64,000 bases of DNA from Taeniopygia guttata (Eukaryota; Chordata; Aves; Passeriformes; Estrildidae), in assembly GCF_048771995.1 (NCBI RefSeq), contig NC_133063.1:21453063-21517062 (forward strand). Reading direction: 5' to 3'. A model generated the notes under the pieces. That model was not told the DNA's origin. It saw nothing but the letters and a program-made list of their open reading frames with translations, and made no database searches. Below, in pieces: positions 37,801-46,378 of the stretch. Both the position numbers and the translations under genes were made by a program. Position 1 is the stretch's first letter, and the number at the start of each line of letters is the position of its first letter.

Positions 37801-40800
37801 AAATTAGGAGGGTTTAGGAGTATTTTATGGAGAATCAACCAATGCAAGCCTTCCCTGTAATGGAGGTGTTGGTTACATTGACACCTAAACCAAACTAGAG
37901 TTCAAGATACACCCCACAGAGACAACCCTCAGGAAAATTCTTAGCACAATTCCCTGGTTTTTGGGCAACTGAAGTAAGATCAGGCAGATTTTGGGGTCAT
38001 TCATTCTCCATTGGTTTTGTTCACACCCACAAGGGTTGTAGAGTCAATGAGACACAAAGCAGGGATGGCCTTCCGGAAAATGCTGGTATAATTCCATGTG
38101 TTATGGACATCTTGGGTCAGATTAGGTGGGTAAATGGATTTTGGGATGTTTTGGGGCGAAAAGATACGCTGTTGATGTGTTGATGTCTACAACCATTGCC
38201 CTAGGCTAACACCTACAGCTGACTTCTTACATGGATACTCTTCTCCCTTCCCCCTGATTCTCACAGATCCCCACATGAACTCACCACACCCCTCCATGCC
38301 CTGTGCAGTCTCCTGATCTCCACAAGCTTCTTGGCATGAGGGATGTCTCCAGGTTTCTGCCCAATTCTCACCACCTTCACCAGGAATACCATTGGGAGCC
38401 ATGGCTTCATCATCTGTATCCTCATTGAAATTGCCACAGAGGCCACAGCTGGCCCCAGAATAGCTGCTGGGCACTGCCACCATGATAACATGGTCCTCAT
38501 CATAGGTCACCTGCAGCCCAAAATCTGTCTGGAGGATGGTACGACCCTCATTTTGGAAAATCCGGACCTTTCCTTCTTCCAGGGTGGCTGGAAGGTTGGT
38601 GGGTTTGTTGTTAACCTTGTGGGGCAGGAAGATGAGGAGGAGGGTTAAACCTCAGCAGGTGGTTCCCAACCCCACAAAAAGCACATACGTACAAACAAAG
38701 GGAGAAATTATTTCATGAATAATTAATTTTCATTATTATTTAGAAGTTTTGCCCTACTTCATGGAGATTCACACCAAGAAAAGCTCAAGCTCCAAATCTA
38801 AACCATTTTCTACATCTTCTGAGCTAATTTTGTTTGTATGGAGACCAGGATTGGGAAAAAAAATACATTCCACCTGGAAAACTGATTTAGAATGGAAAAA
38901 ATTCCACAAATTCCACATGGCAATTATACTTATTTTTTAAGGTGAACATCAATATTTCAATGATTTACCCTCTCACACTTTTTTTAATGTTTTCCCTGAT
39001 TTTTTGAAGGTCAAGCTCACCCAAATATTTTAATCCACTTGGAACAAATAGTTTTATTGGAATGATGGATCTGACACCTGGGGAAGCTCACCTGGACAGC
39101 CTTGTCCTCACCGGCATGAATGGAGACATTGTAGGTGTAGACATAGACATTGGCCAATGGCTTCTCAGAATGATTCTGACTCCGCTGCTCCTCCACACTG
39201 AAGGGCTCCAGGGTGGGGTCAGCCCCGCAGTACTTGGCCAGGGTGTACCTGCAGCCACCACGGGGGGACACAGAGGCCCCATCAAAGGTGTGGTACTGCA
39301 GGGACGGGGAGCCTGTGCAAGTGCCCAGGTAGTCGTGGCGGCAGTTGGGCGCACCCTTGTCCAGGTGACAGCTCTCCTTAGGGCGGCACTGCACCTGCCG
39401 GCAGGGGTCTGTGGGTTTATTACCGACAGAGGATTAAATTCCGTTAATTTATTATATTACTGTTATGTCTAAGTGTATGTTTATTTACATATTTTGTATG
39501 TTTTTATATCTGATTTGTAATTACATGTATGTGCTTCTATATTATTTATAAATATTTATATAGTATCTCTATGTTTGTTTAGATATTAATTATTTATCCA
39601 CATAATAGTTATGTATTTCCATCATACAGAATTATTAAAAATATAATAAATATATATGATTCAAGAAAATGTATAAATATAAATTTGTCACAGATATGTT
39701 ATTGCATATATCTAATGTATTTGTTTCTAGACTTAGATATTTATTATTTATTATATGTTTATATTTTAGTTAAGGATTTTATGTATTACTTATGTATTTC
39801 ATCATTTATTCTTATCAATTGATTTAGTATATTACATTTAGATTTTTACTATTATTCCTATATATTTGTGTATTAGTATTTTTTTTTAAATATTGCCATT
39901 TTAATTTTATTTTTTTAAAATAATTGCCATTATAATATTATATAATATCATGCAATGTTATATATAATACAATAATATTATTATGTAATGCTATTATTTT
40001 TATTTAATAGATATTTGTCATTTGCATGATTATCTATAATTAAATATAATTAAATATAAATATGTGTTATTGATATCTATATAATTCTATATAATTTATT
40101 AATATAAAAGTCCACCTCCACTCACCACTGTCGCAAGCCCCCTCTGCTCCGTAGCGCTTCCCCTGTCCCATCCCGACGTTCCACACCCCAAATGCCGCTG
40201 TCTCGTGCTCCACACGATGGATTCCAAATCTGCTTCCCAAATTTATCCCAGTCCATGAATATTCTGTCCCAGGGATCAGCTGCCATGCCACACTCCCTAA
40301 TGGCCTCTGGTTCAGCAGTATTCCAGAAGTTTCTGCTGTCTTGGCCACCAGGAGGATGTGGTTGTCGTATCCCTCCAGTGCAACGACACCATAGGAATTG
40401 CAGTAACTGGTTATATCTGGGATGCTGACAAAAAAGGGCTCAAAGGTTACTGCACCGCTGTTCTCACCACTGCCCAAGAGAAAAACCTGGACACCAGCTT
40501 CAGAAGTGAGGAACAAGCCCTGTGGCGATTGGGTGCCATAGAGCAGTGAGTGGTTGGGTTGTATCTCTCGCGTGGTCTTGGTGATTTCACCATGACCTGT
40601 GACATGCGTTGGTTGGGCAGCGGTGATGTAGACGAGGTTGGATTGTCCCTGGAAGGGCACTGGTGGCACAAGGAAGGATTTTCCCCACTGGGTGATAGGG
40701 TGTAGCTGTTCCACGACATGATCGCACCGGCTCAGCCTGCCCACACAGGTGTGACCACTGAAGACGGCCACTGGTCTCTGGGCCACCACTCGTGTTCCGG

Positions 40801-42376
40801 AAAGATCGGCTGCACTCTGGATCTGTGCTGCTTGGAACGGCTCCAGTGGGATGGTAAGGGTGGAGCCACGTCGATACAGCCGTCCACGGAAGGTGATGTC
40901 AGCGTTGAGGTGAATGTTGACTGTGGTGGGTTGATCCCAAGCAGACACCACAAACTGGGCATTGCGGGTGGGGCCGGGGTTGGGGGTGACCACGTGGTAT
41001 TCTGTCCCCCACCTATGGACTGGAATAATGACAGCAGAGTCAGCTGCTGTGGGTTTCTCATTGACCATCACTGCGGTGACGGCAGCAGTGGTCTTCACCA
41101 CCACAGCATTTTCAAAAATTTGGCTTCCCACCATCTCAGCTTGGGGTGGGATCTTCACCAGGACTGGCTGGTTGGCAGCTGCCTGCACCGTCATCCGTAA
41201 TCCAGGTTTCTTCATGGAGATGGTGGCAGTGGTGGACGGGGACGGACCAGTAAGGAGGAGGAGGCGGAAGTCACTGCGAAGGGTGCGCTGGTTACCATTC
41301 TGCAGGAAGGCCACCAGGAACTCATCACCCAGGTGAGGTGGTGACATCTCAGATATGATGCTGGGGGCATGGAGGAGAGCTGGGAGAATGAAGAAGAGGG
41401 GTGGGTAATCTGATAGATTATTGATTTAATGGATTATTGATTTGATAGAGATTTGATTGGTTAGATGGATAATTGGTTTGATGGACCGTTGATTTTAAGG
41501 ATTTCTGGATTATTGATTTAGTGGACTACTGATTTGTTAACTGGATCAATTTGGTAGATTATCGGTTAATGGATTATTAATTTAATGGGTTAATGATTAG
41601 ATAAATTATTGGCATGATGGACTTTCAATCTGATAGACCTTTGCTTTCATTTGCTAGACCATTGATTTGATGAAAAATTTATTTAATGGATTATTGTTTC
41701 AATAGATTTTGAGCCAATTGACTTTTGAGTCAATCAAATAATAAACTGATAGACTTTTTATTCGGCAGACTGTTGATTTTATGAGGTGTTAATTTCTTGA
41801 GCATTGTTTTTTATTTGATGGTTTATTGAGTTTATGGACTATGGATTTGATTTGATGGGATATTATTTCGGAGAAAAAATTTAAATTAACCTTGATCTGA
41901 CAGATTGTAGCTTTAATGGATTACAGATTTGATGGACTTGATTGATATTATGAACTATTAATTTGTTAGATCACTGATTTGATGGAGCTGTAAGTTGATC
42001 ATTGATTTGATTAATTTTTCATAGACTCATTCATTCTCCAGTTAGGAGAGTAAGCTCCAGTTGGGAGACTAAACTCTGAAAAAATATTAAATGAATTAGG
42101 TTAATCTGTTGGATCATCATTCACAGGAATGAATAGTTTGAAAAATCATGAATTGGGATGAAATCCTAATTAATTCACTGGAAAAATGATGGAATTTTTA
42201 AGTTGGGAAATTCTTCTTCTGAGCTGGAAAACCCTTATTTTGAGGCAATTCATTATTTCAGGGGAATTTTATAGCTTTTGGGGCATCTCCCCAATCTGTC
42301 TCAACTTACCCCAGAACATAACAATCCAGAACCATCTCAGCACGTTTGCTTTTCCCAGGCTGCTATCCATGATGCT
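31576..42376 (-). CDS. FCGBP-like gene (IgGFc-binding protein family), 11 coding exons
   Basis: This is a secreted mucus-type glycoprotein of the IgGFc-binding protein family; family members are goblet-cell products that associate with mucins. Eleven exons join at GT/AG sites with matching phases (1,1,0,1,0,1,0,1,0,0) into 5,025 nt, about 1,674 residues, without a stop. Order by residue: signal peptide 1-31, IgGFc-binding N-terminal domain about 32-435, VWD1 439-654, VWD2 about 700-900 with C8 to 995, TIL and VWC-like 996-1085, VWD3 about 1090-1290 with C8 to 1384, TIL 1385-1440, VWD4 about 1460-1674. The protein is far shorter than the mammalian one. VWD1 has no C8/TIL. GDPH, the autocatalytic cleavage motif known in this family, is kept only in VWD2 and VWD3. 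The start is the only ATG giving a hydrophobic leader in the right phase. The family is sure; one-to-one orthology with mammalian FCGBP is not, since paralogs are common. Confidence 0.9.
31960..32045. repeat. Intron 10 copy of the GCAAAATGGCTCATTATTGGG repeat family
   Basis: Three or four units of the repeat seen at 31.13-31.40 kb occur here (for example GCAAAAATGGCTCATTATTG). Intron 10 is only 244 nt, so repeat makes up a third of it. Confidence 0.7.
32035..32070. repeat. Perfect inverted repeat (15-bp arms, 6-base loop)
   Basis: AATCTAGAGAGATTT at 32,035-32,049 is followed after TTGCTG by its exact reverse complement at 32,056-32,070. On the minus-strand transcript it would fold 39 nt downstream of the exon 10 donor, close enough to influence splice-site use. 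Confidence 0.95.
32111..32491 (-). CDS. FCGBP-like exon 10: linker and front half of VWD4
   Basis: It encodes [19 protein letters not shown], a VWC-like block, then a divergent VWD4 in which the GDPH position reads [11 protein letters not shown], so no self-cleavage is expected. The exon ends NGNMEVW at a GTGAGT donor in phase 0. A perfect 15-bp inverted repeat lies 39 nt into the next intron. Confidence 0.9.
32492..32907. other. Intron 9 with T/C-rich diverged repeat
   Basis: From about 32,630 to 32,800 the plus strand repeats a TTAATTGTCCTTTTT-like unit of 15-25 bases with strong drift. The rest shows nothing beyond splice sites. Confidence 0.6.
32908..33107 (-). CDS. FCGBP-like exon 9: second TIL domain
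   Basis: The 200-nt exon encodes [16 protein letters not shown] through [15 protein letters not shown] to [11 protein letters not shown], a complete TIL domain. The acceptor is CTTTTTCCCCAG; the donor GTCAGG is weaker but keeps phase 0 with exon 10. A GTGACA three codons later is an alternative that would break the frame. Confidence 0.9.
33180..34060. repeat. Intron 8 filled by a T-rich diverged repeat
   Basis: Almost the whole 999-nt intron 8 consists of units of about 25-30 bases of the kind TTTTTCCAAAATTGGAGG, separated by T runs of up to 20. Units are too diverged for an exact count. No exon is hidden in it: both strands are broken by stops. Confidence 0.75.
34107..34680 (-). CDS. FCGBP-like exon 8: back half of VWD3 and C8
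   Basis: It opens [14 protein letters not shown] and carries the calcium-loop region, but the family CGLCG is CGLGG here ([14 protein letters not shown]), so one cysteine of the CxxC pair is gone. A complete C8 follows ([42 protein letters not shown]). The donor GTAAGT is in phase 1. Confidence 0.94.
34745..34870 (-). repeat. Two decayed partial copies of exon 7 within intron 7
   Basis: Read on the minus strand, about 34,865-34,825 translates to [10 protein letters not shown] and about 34,800-34,745 to [19 protein letters not shown]. Both resemble exon 7's own [18 protein letters not shown] (about 34,985-34,925). Aligned on the CCACCCTC block the three sit at 34,970, 34,860 and 34,780. This is a local tandem duplication of an exon end. 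The copies have no role in the proposed mRNA. Confidence 0.75.
34904..35496 (-). CDS. FCGBP-like exon 7: TIL, VWC-like and front half of VWD3
   Basis: It starts [18 protein letters not shown], a classic TIL domain entry, continues through [15 protein letters not shown] and a VWC-like block ([15 protein letters not shown]), then VWD3 with [16 protein letters not shown] is intact. It ends RRWEVT at a GTAAGT donor, phase 0. Two decayed copies of its final 60 or so bases lie in the following intron. Confidence 0.95.
35569..35651 (+). repeat. 15-bp purine minisatellite in intron 6
   Basis: GGAAGGGAGAGGGAG is repeated about four and a half times almost without change and makes up nearly half of the 187-nt intron. 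Read on the minus strand it encodes repeated FPPSP-type pentapeptides in the frame that continues from exon 6. Confidence 0.95.
35684..36245 (-). CDS. FCGBP-like exon 6: back half of VWD2 and C8
   Basis: It opens [10 protein letters not shown] and contains [14 protein letters not shown], then a full C8 domain with the expected eight-Cys spacing ([38 protein letters not shown]). The donor GTGAGT follows in phase 1. The frame stays open through the 187-nt intron behind it (see findings). Confidence 0.95.
36246..37246. repeat. Intron 5: A/T-rich segment then A/G-rich diverged repeat
   Basis: At 36,300-36,540 the plus strand is almost pure A/T with TTTTTAT-like words. From 36,540 to 37,200 units of roughly 20-25 bases of the form GGGGAAAAAGGAGGATTTG recur about 25 times with heavy drift. 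No exon is visible. Confidence 0.75.
37247..37707 (-). CDS. FCGBP-like exon 5: linker and front half of VWD2
   Basis: It begins with an N-H-S glycosylation sequon in a Thr/Ser-rich linker, then a VWC-like Cys block ([15 protein letters not shown]), then VWD2 with an intact [16 protein letters not shown] is the motif at which FCGBP and some mucins cleave themselves between Asp and Pro. The acceptor is CCCTTGTAG and the donor GTGGGC, phase 0. Confidence 0.92.
37735..38160. repeat. Intron 4: three copies of a 145-175-bp unit
   Basis: Each copy starts with a CAGGGATGG(T/C)C- or CAGAGACAACC-like block, then AATTC(T/C)-TGTG-T, a short GGGCA(C)CTGAAGT or GACATCTTGGGTC block and AGATTAGG-GG. Copies begin near 37,739, 37,916 and 38,058. 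Divergence is substantial. The array occupies the place where a C8-TIL exon would be expected in this family. Confidence 0.65.
38285..38615 (-). CDS. FCGBP-like exon 4: back half of VWD1
   Basis: It starts with VNNKPTNLP after a consensus acceptor (CCTGCCCCACAAG), contains the calcium-loop region [14 protein letters not shown], and stops after [13 protein letters not shown] at a GTGAGT donor, phase 1. In the family a C8 domain should follow directly in the same exon. Here it is missing, and the next exon goes to a VWC-like linker. Confidence 0.9.
38616..39091. other. Intron 3, no recognisable content
   Basis: Between exons 4 and 3 the 476 bases are A/T-rich with consensus splice sites at both ends and no clear repeat, exon or RNA signal. 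Confidence 0.7.
39092..39408 (-). CDS. FCGBP-like exon 3: front half of VWD1
   Basis: It encodes a Cys-rich linker ([14 protein letters not shown]) and the first half of VWD1, ending at a GTGAGC donor in phase 0. Where the family has GDPHY-TFDG this module reads [12 protein letters not shown], so the Asp-Pro bond cleaved in related domains is absent. Cys spacing (CRYTLAKYC) is still that of a VWD fold. Confidence 0.9.
39430..40110. repeat. Intron 2: A/T-only low-complexity block
   Basis: Nearly 700 bases of TATTTAT, ATATAAT and AATAT words with very little G or C sit between GC-rich exons 3 and 2. The sharp drop in GC content at both exon borders is striking. No coding signal. Confidence 0.85.
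40126..41379 (-). CDS. FCGBP-like exon 2: IgGFc-binding N-terminal domain
   Basis: One 1,254-nt exon encodes the whole N-terminal domain that defines the family (residues about 21-438). Recognisable segments are [11 protein letters not shown] at its start, [10 protein letters not shown] near the middle, [16 protein letters not shown], and [10 protein letters not shown] at the end. Part of this domain repeats a beta-rich module. Acceptor TTCATTCTCCCAG and donor GTGAGT are both consensus, phase 1 at each end. The frame is fully open and strongly codon-biased, so purifying selection is likely. Confidence 0.95.
41400..42020. repeat. Intron 1: diverged 13-15-bp minisatellite
   Basis: Units like ATTGATTTGATGGA recur some 40 times over 600 bases, with point changes and small indels, then fade out near 42.02 kb. 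It is unlike the repeats of the other introns. Confidence 0.85.
42310..42376 (-). CDS. FCGBP-like exon 1: start codon and signal peptide
   Basis: The acceptor (TTTTGCACCCAG) is followed by AGCATC and the ATG at 42,370. The 20 encoded residues begin [20 protein letters not shown]. The exon ends in phase 1 at a GTAAGT donor. Joined to exon 2 it makes a hydrophobic leader ([16 protein letters not shown]) typical of a signal peptide, with cleavage likely near residues 25-31. Confidence 0.85.
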
Positions 42377-42689
42377 CTGGGTGCAAAAGGTGAAAAAACA
42401 GTCAGATTCTCATATTTTTTTTTAATTTTGAAATTCACTAGAATTTTCCCAAAATTAACCATTTCTTGACATAAAACTCACACAAATCCCCAAAATCTGT
42501 GTGTTTAAGCCAAAAAGTAATCCCAAAAACCAGTGTTGTACTGAATTTGTCCCCAAAATCTGCTCTCATTCAAGCTATCCACAAATTCACTACTTAAACT
42601 GCATTTACTCAAAAATGTGAAATTTATTGCACCTGATGCAAAAATTGGCTTTTGGAGGGGTATTTACACTTGTCTTTCCCCACCATCCC

Positions 42690-43335
42690 AGGTACCTTGA
42701 AATCTCCTTTGCCTATTTTTTTCTTTCCTCTTTTGCTCCCTTTTCCTTTTTCTTCTTTTTTGTAATTTTCTTTTTTCCTTATTTTCTCCATTCCTTCTTT
42801 TGCTTAATTTTTCCATTTTCTCCTCTTTTCCCCAAATGCCATTTTTTGATCCAAATCCCTCTTTGGTTTTTCCATTTCTTCATCTTTTTTCACTTTTCTA
42901 TCCCTCTCCCTCCTTTTTACTCCTTTCCTCCACTTTTTTTCATTTCCTTACCCTTTTATCCTTTCCTCCCCCTTTCCCCTTTTACTCCCCACTTCCTTCA
43001 TTTTTCTTTTCTTCTCCCTCCCCTTTTTCCTTTTCCTACCCTTTTTTCTCTTGTCTCACTCTTTTCCCTTTTTTTTCTGCTTATTCCCCCTTTCCCATAT
43101 TTTCCCTATTTCCTTGCCTTTTTCCCTGGTTTTCCTTTCCTCCCCTTTTTTGGTTTTTCTTCCTTTTTTCCCTTTCCCCCATATCCACTCTTGCCCCTTT
43201 TTCTTTTCTTTGCCTCTCATCTTTCCCTAGTTTCCCTTTCCTCCTTCTTTTTCCTTTCTTCCTTCTTTTTCCCTTTTCTTCTCTCCTTCCTTTCCTTCCT
43301 TTTCCCCTTCTCTTGTTCCTTTCCAAACCCTAATC
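42690..43335 (+). repeat. Polypyrimidine tract upstream of the FCGBP-like coding start
   Basis: About 645 bases are almost all T and C, in runs such as CCTTTTTCC and CTTTCCTCC. The complementary strand, which is the gene's sense strand, is polypurine. Long Phe/Pro/Ser/Leu frames across it are artefacts. It lies between the proposed noncoding exon (43.55 kb) and exon 1. Confidence 0.92.
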
Positions 43336-43552
43336 CTTTTCACCCCCAAATACCTTCATAAATCCTCCAATCCCACTGCTCCCAGGACCACACTCAGGGC
43401 TAGGGTAGTAGAGTAAGGAGGGGGGGAAGGGGGGCGGAGGGGAGAGACGAGGAAGGGAGGAACTTGAGGAGTCTTCAGATGGATTTTCCCACAATATGGA
43501 AAATCTTTCATGGTGAAAAATAATCAGTTATTAGATCTACATTTGCCCTTAC

Positions 43553-43585
43553 CTGTCTTTGGCCCGGTTTGATCCCCAGCTTCAC
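43553..43585 (-). other. Proposed noncoding first exon of the FCGBP-like gene
   Basis: About 25-30 nt beyond a TATA-like box the minus strand reads GGGGATCAAACCGGGCCAAAGACAG followed by a GTAAGG donor at 43,552. Splicing from here to the exon 1 acceptor at 42,377 would give a short 5' UTR. The upstream limit is only an estimate from the TATA spacing. Confidence 0.45.
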
Positions 43586-43606
43586 TCTGTATCCCCAAAG
43601 AGCTCT

Positions 43607-43614
43607 GTTTTATC
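43607..43614 (-). promoter_or_regulatory. TATA-like box for the FCGBP-like gene
   Basis: GGGGATAAAACAGAG on the minus strand contains GATAAAAC, a usable TATA variant, placed 25-30 nt ahead of the proposed noncoding exon. No CpG island is present, which fits a tissue-restricted mucosal gene. This is inference from motif and position only. Confidence 0.4.
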
Positions 43615-44044
43615 CCCAAATCTGTGAAGAAATCACAATCCCAGGACAGCAGATCTAGCTCCTCCCTCAATTATTTTTTAATTTTGGCAGAAAAAGTGGA
43701 AAGAAAATTACTAATCCAGGCACCCCCAGGGGACCACCCCACCAATGACGTGAGATAATTTTTGGCCAGAAAAGGTGAAAACAGAGAGAAAAACAGGGTT
43801 TTTTTGTTAAAACTGATGTCAAAAATTGGCATTACCGGATATAGAGGGTTTTTTTCCCAATGTGGTTTAAATTATTACACAATGACAAGGAGGTGATGGA
43901 GCAAAAAAAGTGTATTTTTTTTTGTGAAATAGAGGGTGTAATTTGGGGAAAAAAAAAAAGAGTGAAAAGGGAAAAAAGGGAAGGGGAGGGAGGGATGGAT
44001 TTTTTAAAAAAATGCATTTTGTGGGTTGAGAAATTGATGGTATC

Positions 44045-44815
44045 ATTAGGCCCAGGCCCATGGCCTGAGGTGCACCAAGGGGAAGTGCTGGGTCTTGCCC
44101 TTGGGTCACAACAACCTCTGCAGTTCCAGGCTGAGGCAGGAGTGGCTGGGAAGCTGCTTGTTATAAAAGGCCCTGGGGGTGCTCATGACAGCAGCAAAAC
44201 CTGAGCCAGGTGCTGCAGGTGGCCAAGAAGGCCAATGGCCCCTGGGCTGTCCCAGCCATGGTGTAGCAGCAGGAGCAGGGCAGTGACTGCCCACTATGCT
44301 GGGCACTGCTGAGGCCACACCTCAAATCCTGGGGGCAGTTTTTGGTCCCTCATGGCAAAAAAGACATTGAGGGGCTAGAGGAAGTCTAGAGAAGGGAACA
44401 GAGCTGGGAAAGGGTCTGAAGAACCAGAAGTGGCTGAGGGAGCTTAGGAGGCTCAGCCTAGGGAAAAGGATGATTAGGGGTGACTCTACCACTTTCTAGA
44501 ATTACCTGGAAGAGAGGTTATTGCCAGGTGGGAGAGAATCTTTTCTCCCAGGCAACCAGCAGCGGGACAAAAGGAAACGCTCTCAAGCTGTGCCAGGGGA
44601 GGTTCAGGCTGGACATCAGGAGGAATTTCTTCAGAGAAAGGGTGATTGAGCTTTGGAATGTCTGCTCAGGGAGGTGGTGTAATCACCATCCCTGGAGTGC
44701 TCAAGAAACATCTGGACATGGCACTGGTCTGCTTGACATGGGGTGTTCAGTCAAAGGTTGGATTTGAGGATCTTGGAGGTATCTTCCAGCCTTAATGATC
44801 CTGTGGTTCTGTGAG
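44045..44815 (+). mobile_element. CR1 LINE 3' fragment in the spacer between the two genes
   Basis: The segment starts with the CR1 block encoding GKCWVLPLGHNNP, runs through AKKANGPW-like and RFRLDIRRNFFRERVIELWN segments, and ends with the CR1 3' UTR and a CTTCCAGCCTTAATGATCCTGTGGTTCTGTG terminus. It is about 770 bp, plus strand, broken in every frame. It lies between the NIDO remnant and the FCGBP-like promoter. Confidence 0.93.
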
Positions 44816-45299
44816 TAGGAATCAAGGGTGGGGAGGGGTAAAGTTGTGTCTTGTATGTTTTTTGTGTCTTGTGATGTCCAAGTGTGTTGTAGGTGCAGCA
44901 TTTTGGGGGTGTGTGCCAGGCTGTCTGTTCTGGGTTTTGTCTCCTGTGCACATGGCTGCCAACATGACTTCATATTGCTCAAGGCCCCAGAAATTGCCAC
45001 CCAAAAAGGCAAAATTGGATTAATTCTGTCAAATTTCACCCAAAAACCCCTTAGAACCCCAGCAAATGTGGGAACAGTGAGGGTGATGGTGACTTAAGTG
45101 TGATGACATCACCATGGGTGCCAAGACAATGACATGGACACTGCAATGTCTTAGCTGCAATTTTATTGCTCTGTTAGAAGCTGGCATGATCTTGATTTCA
45201 TTGGTGATAACAGTGGCAGTGGTGATGTCCCTCTGCCCCACTCCCTTCAAGTCACCTAGAGAAGATATCAACAGCCCAAGAGGAAGAGCCACTTTCCAC

Positions 45300-45660
45300 C
45301 AAAATCCCCAATACTCCCCCAAAAAATCCCAATATTCCCCTCAGAAATCCATATTTTCCTCACAAATTATCCCATAAAATTCCCACCTTTCCCCAACAAA
45401 CTTCCAATTGTTCCCCAAAAGCCCAATTTTGTCCAGTTACTAATGCCCCTAAATTCTCAATATTCCAACCAAGATTCCTACAGTTCCCCACAGATTGCTA
45501 ATTCTCCCCAACAATTCCCATCTCCCCCTAAATTCACAGTGATCTTCCCACAGCTACAAATTATTGCCCAGAATCCTCACTTTTCCCCACTCATTCCTGA
45601 ACTTATTCCTGAAATTCCCACTTTTCCTCCAAATTCCCAATTTTCTCCTCCAGTTTACAA
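45300..45660. repeat. Diverged AATTCCCAATTTTCCCC repeat
   Basis: About 18-20 units of 17-22 bases (AATTCCCA, TTTTCCCCAA, ATTCTCCCC) fill the spacer just downstream of the last NIDO exon. The repeat is private to this interval. Confidence 0.75.
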
Positions 45661-45702
45661 CCAGCAGTTGTTGTTCAGCTGGGGAGGATCCACACCTGTC
45701 AC

Positions 45703-45832
45703 CTGGAAGTCACCCACCCGAAAGACCCAGTGTCCTGGGACTTGATGTTGGAGGTGGGGTGATGATGATGGCATTGGTTTGGGATCCAGGAATGTTGTAG
45801 AAGTTGGTGTCATCACCGCTGTTGAATCCTGC
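45703..45832 (-). pseudogene. NIDO remnant exon 6: end of the NIDO domain, frame shifted
   Basis: The acceptor TTTCCTAG leads into AGFNSGDDTNFYNIPGSQ, but the closing PGHWVFRVGDFQVTG is in another frame, with a shift near 45.74 kb. The donor is uncertain (GTGACA at 45,702 or GTGACT a few bases earlier). Confidence 0.78.
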
Positions 45833-45983
45833 CTAGGAAATTGAGGGGGGGGGGGGGAATCTAGGAGGGCTGACCCCACCCAAAGGGGTAGTGGGCCCCT
45901 AAAATGGTTTTAGGATGCGAATATACTTGCTATCACCCAGAAATTATATGGACCAATCCATGACCATCACTATCCTGATCATC

Positions 45984-46015
45984 TCCAGAAGAAGGGTGGA
46001 CAACCTCCTGTCTTC

Positions 46016-46073
<58 letters not shown>

Positions 46074-46300
46074 CTATTTATCATGTCCAGAAGAAGGGTG
46101 GACAACCTCCTATCTTCATCATCATCATCATCAATCATCACTATTATCATTATCATCTCAAATATTTGGGATGGGCCAACCTCTGACCATCATCATCTTC
46201 TCCAGAAGATGGGACAGGGCAACATGACCTCCCCAAAAATGGTGTGGGCCAATCCCTGACCTTCATCATCATCATCCTCAGAAAACAGAGTGGGACAACC
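45984..46300. repeat. Compound repeat: (TCA)n inside a larger unit, four copies
   Basis: The block TCCAGAAGAAGGGTGGACAA with CCTCCT occurs at 45,984 and 46,086 and in weaker form at 46,201 and about 46,277, each time followed by runs of TCA. The first run spans about 46,015-46,075 with some 20 units. This lies in the intron between NIDO remnant exons 5 and 6. Confidence 0.88.
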
Positions 46301-46378
46301 TCCCCCTCCTCTTCCACCCTCTCCACCTACATGTGCTGAGGTCCCTCCAAGTCCCATTTCAGCATCTCCGTCACTTAC

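Noticed and set aside
40718-41336. Two plus-strand frames of 160 and 124 residues
   Set aside because: They are shadows of the FCGBP-like exon 2 on the opposite strand.
42627-43361. A 244-residue plus-strand frame rich in Phe, Pro, Leu and Ser
   Set aside because: It is the direct translation of the polypyrimidine tract, where stop codons cannot easily arise.
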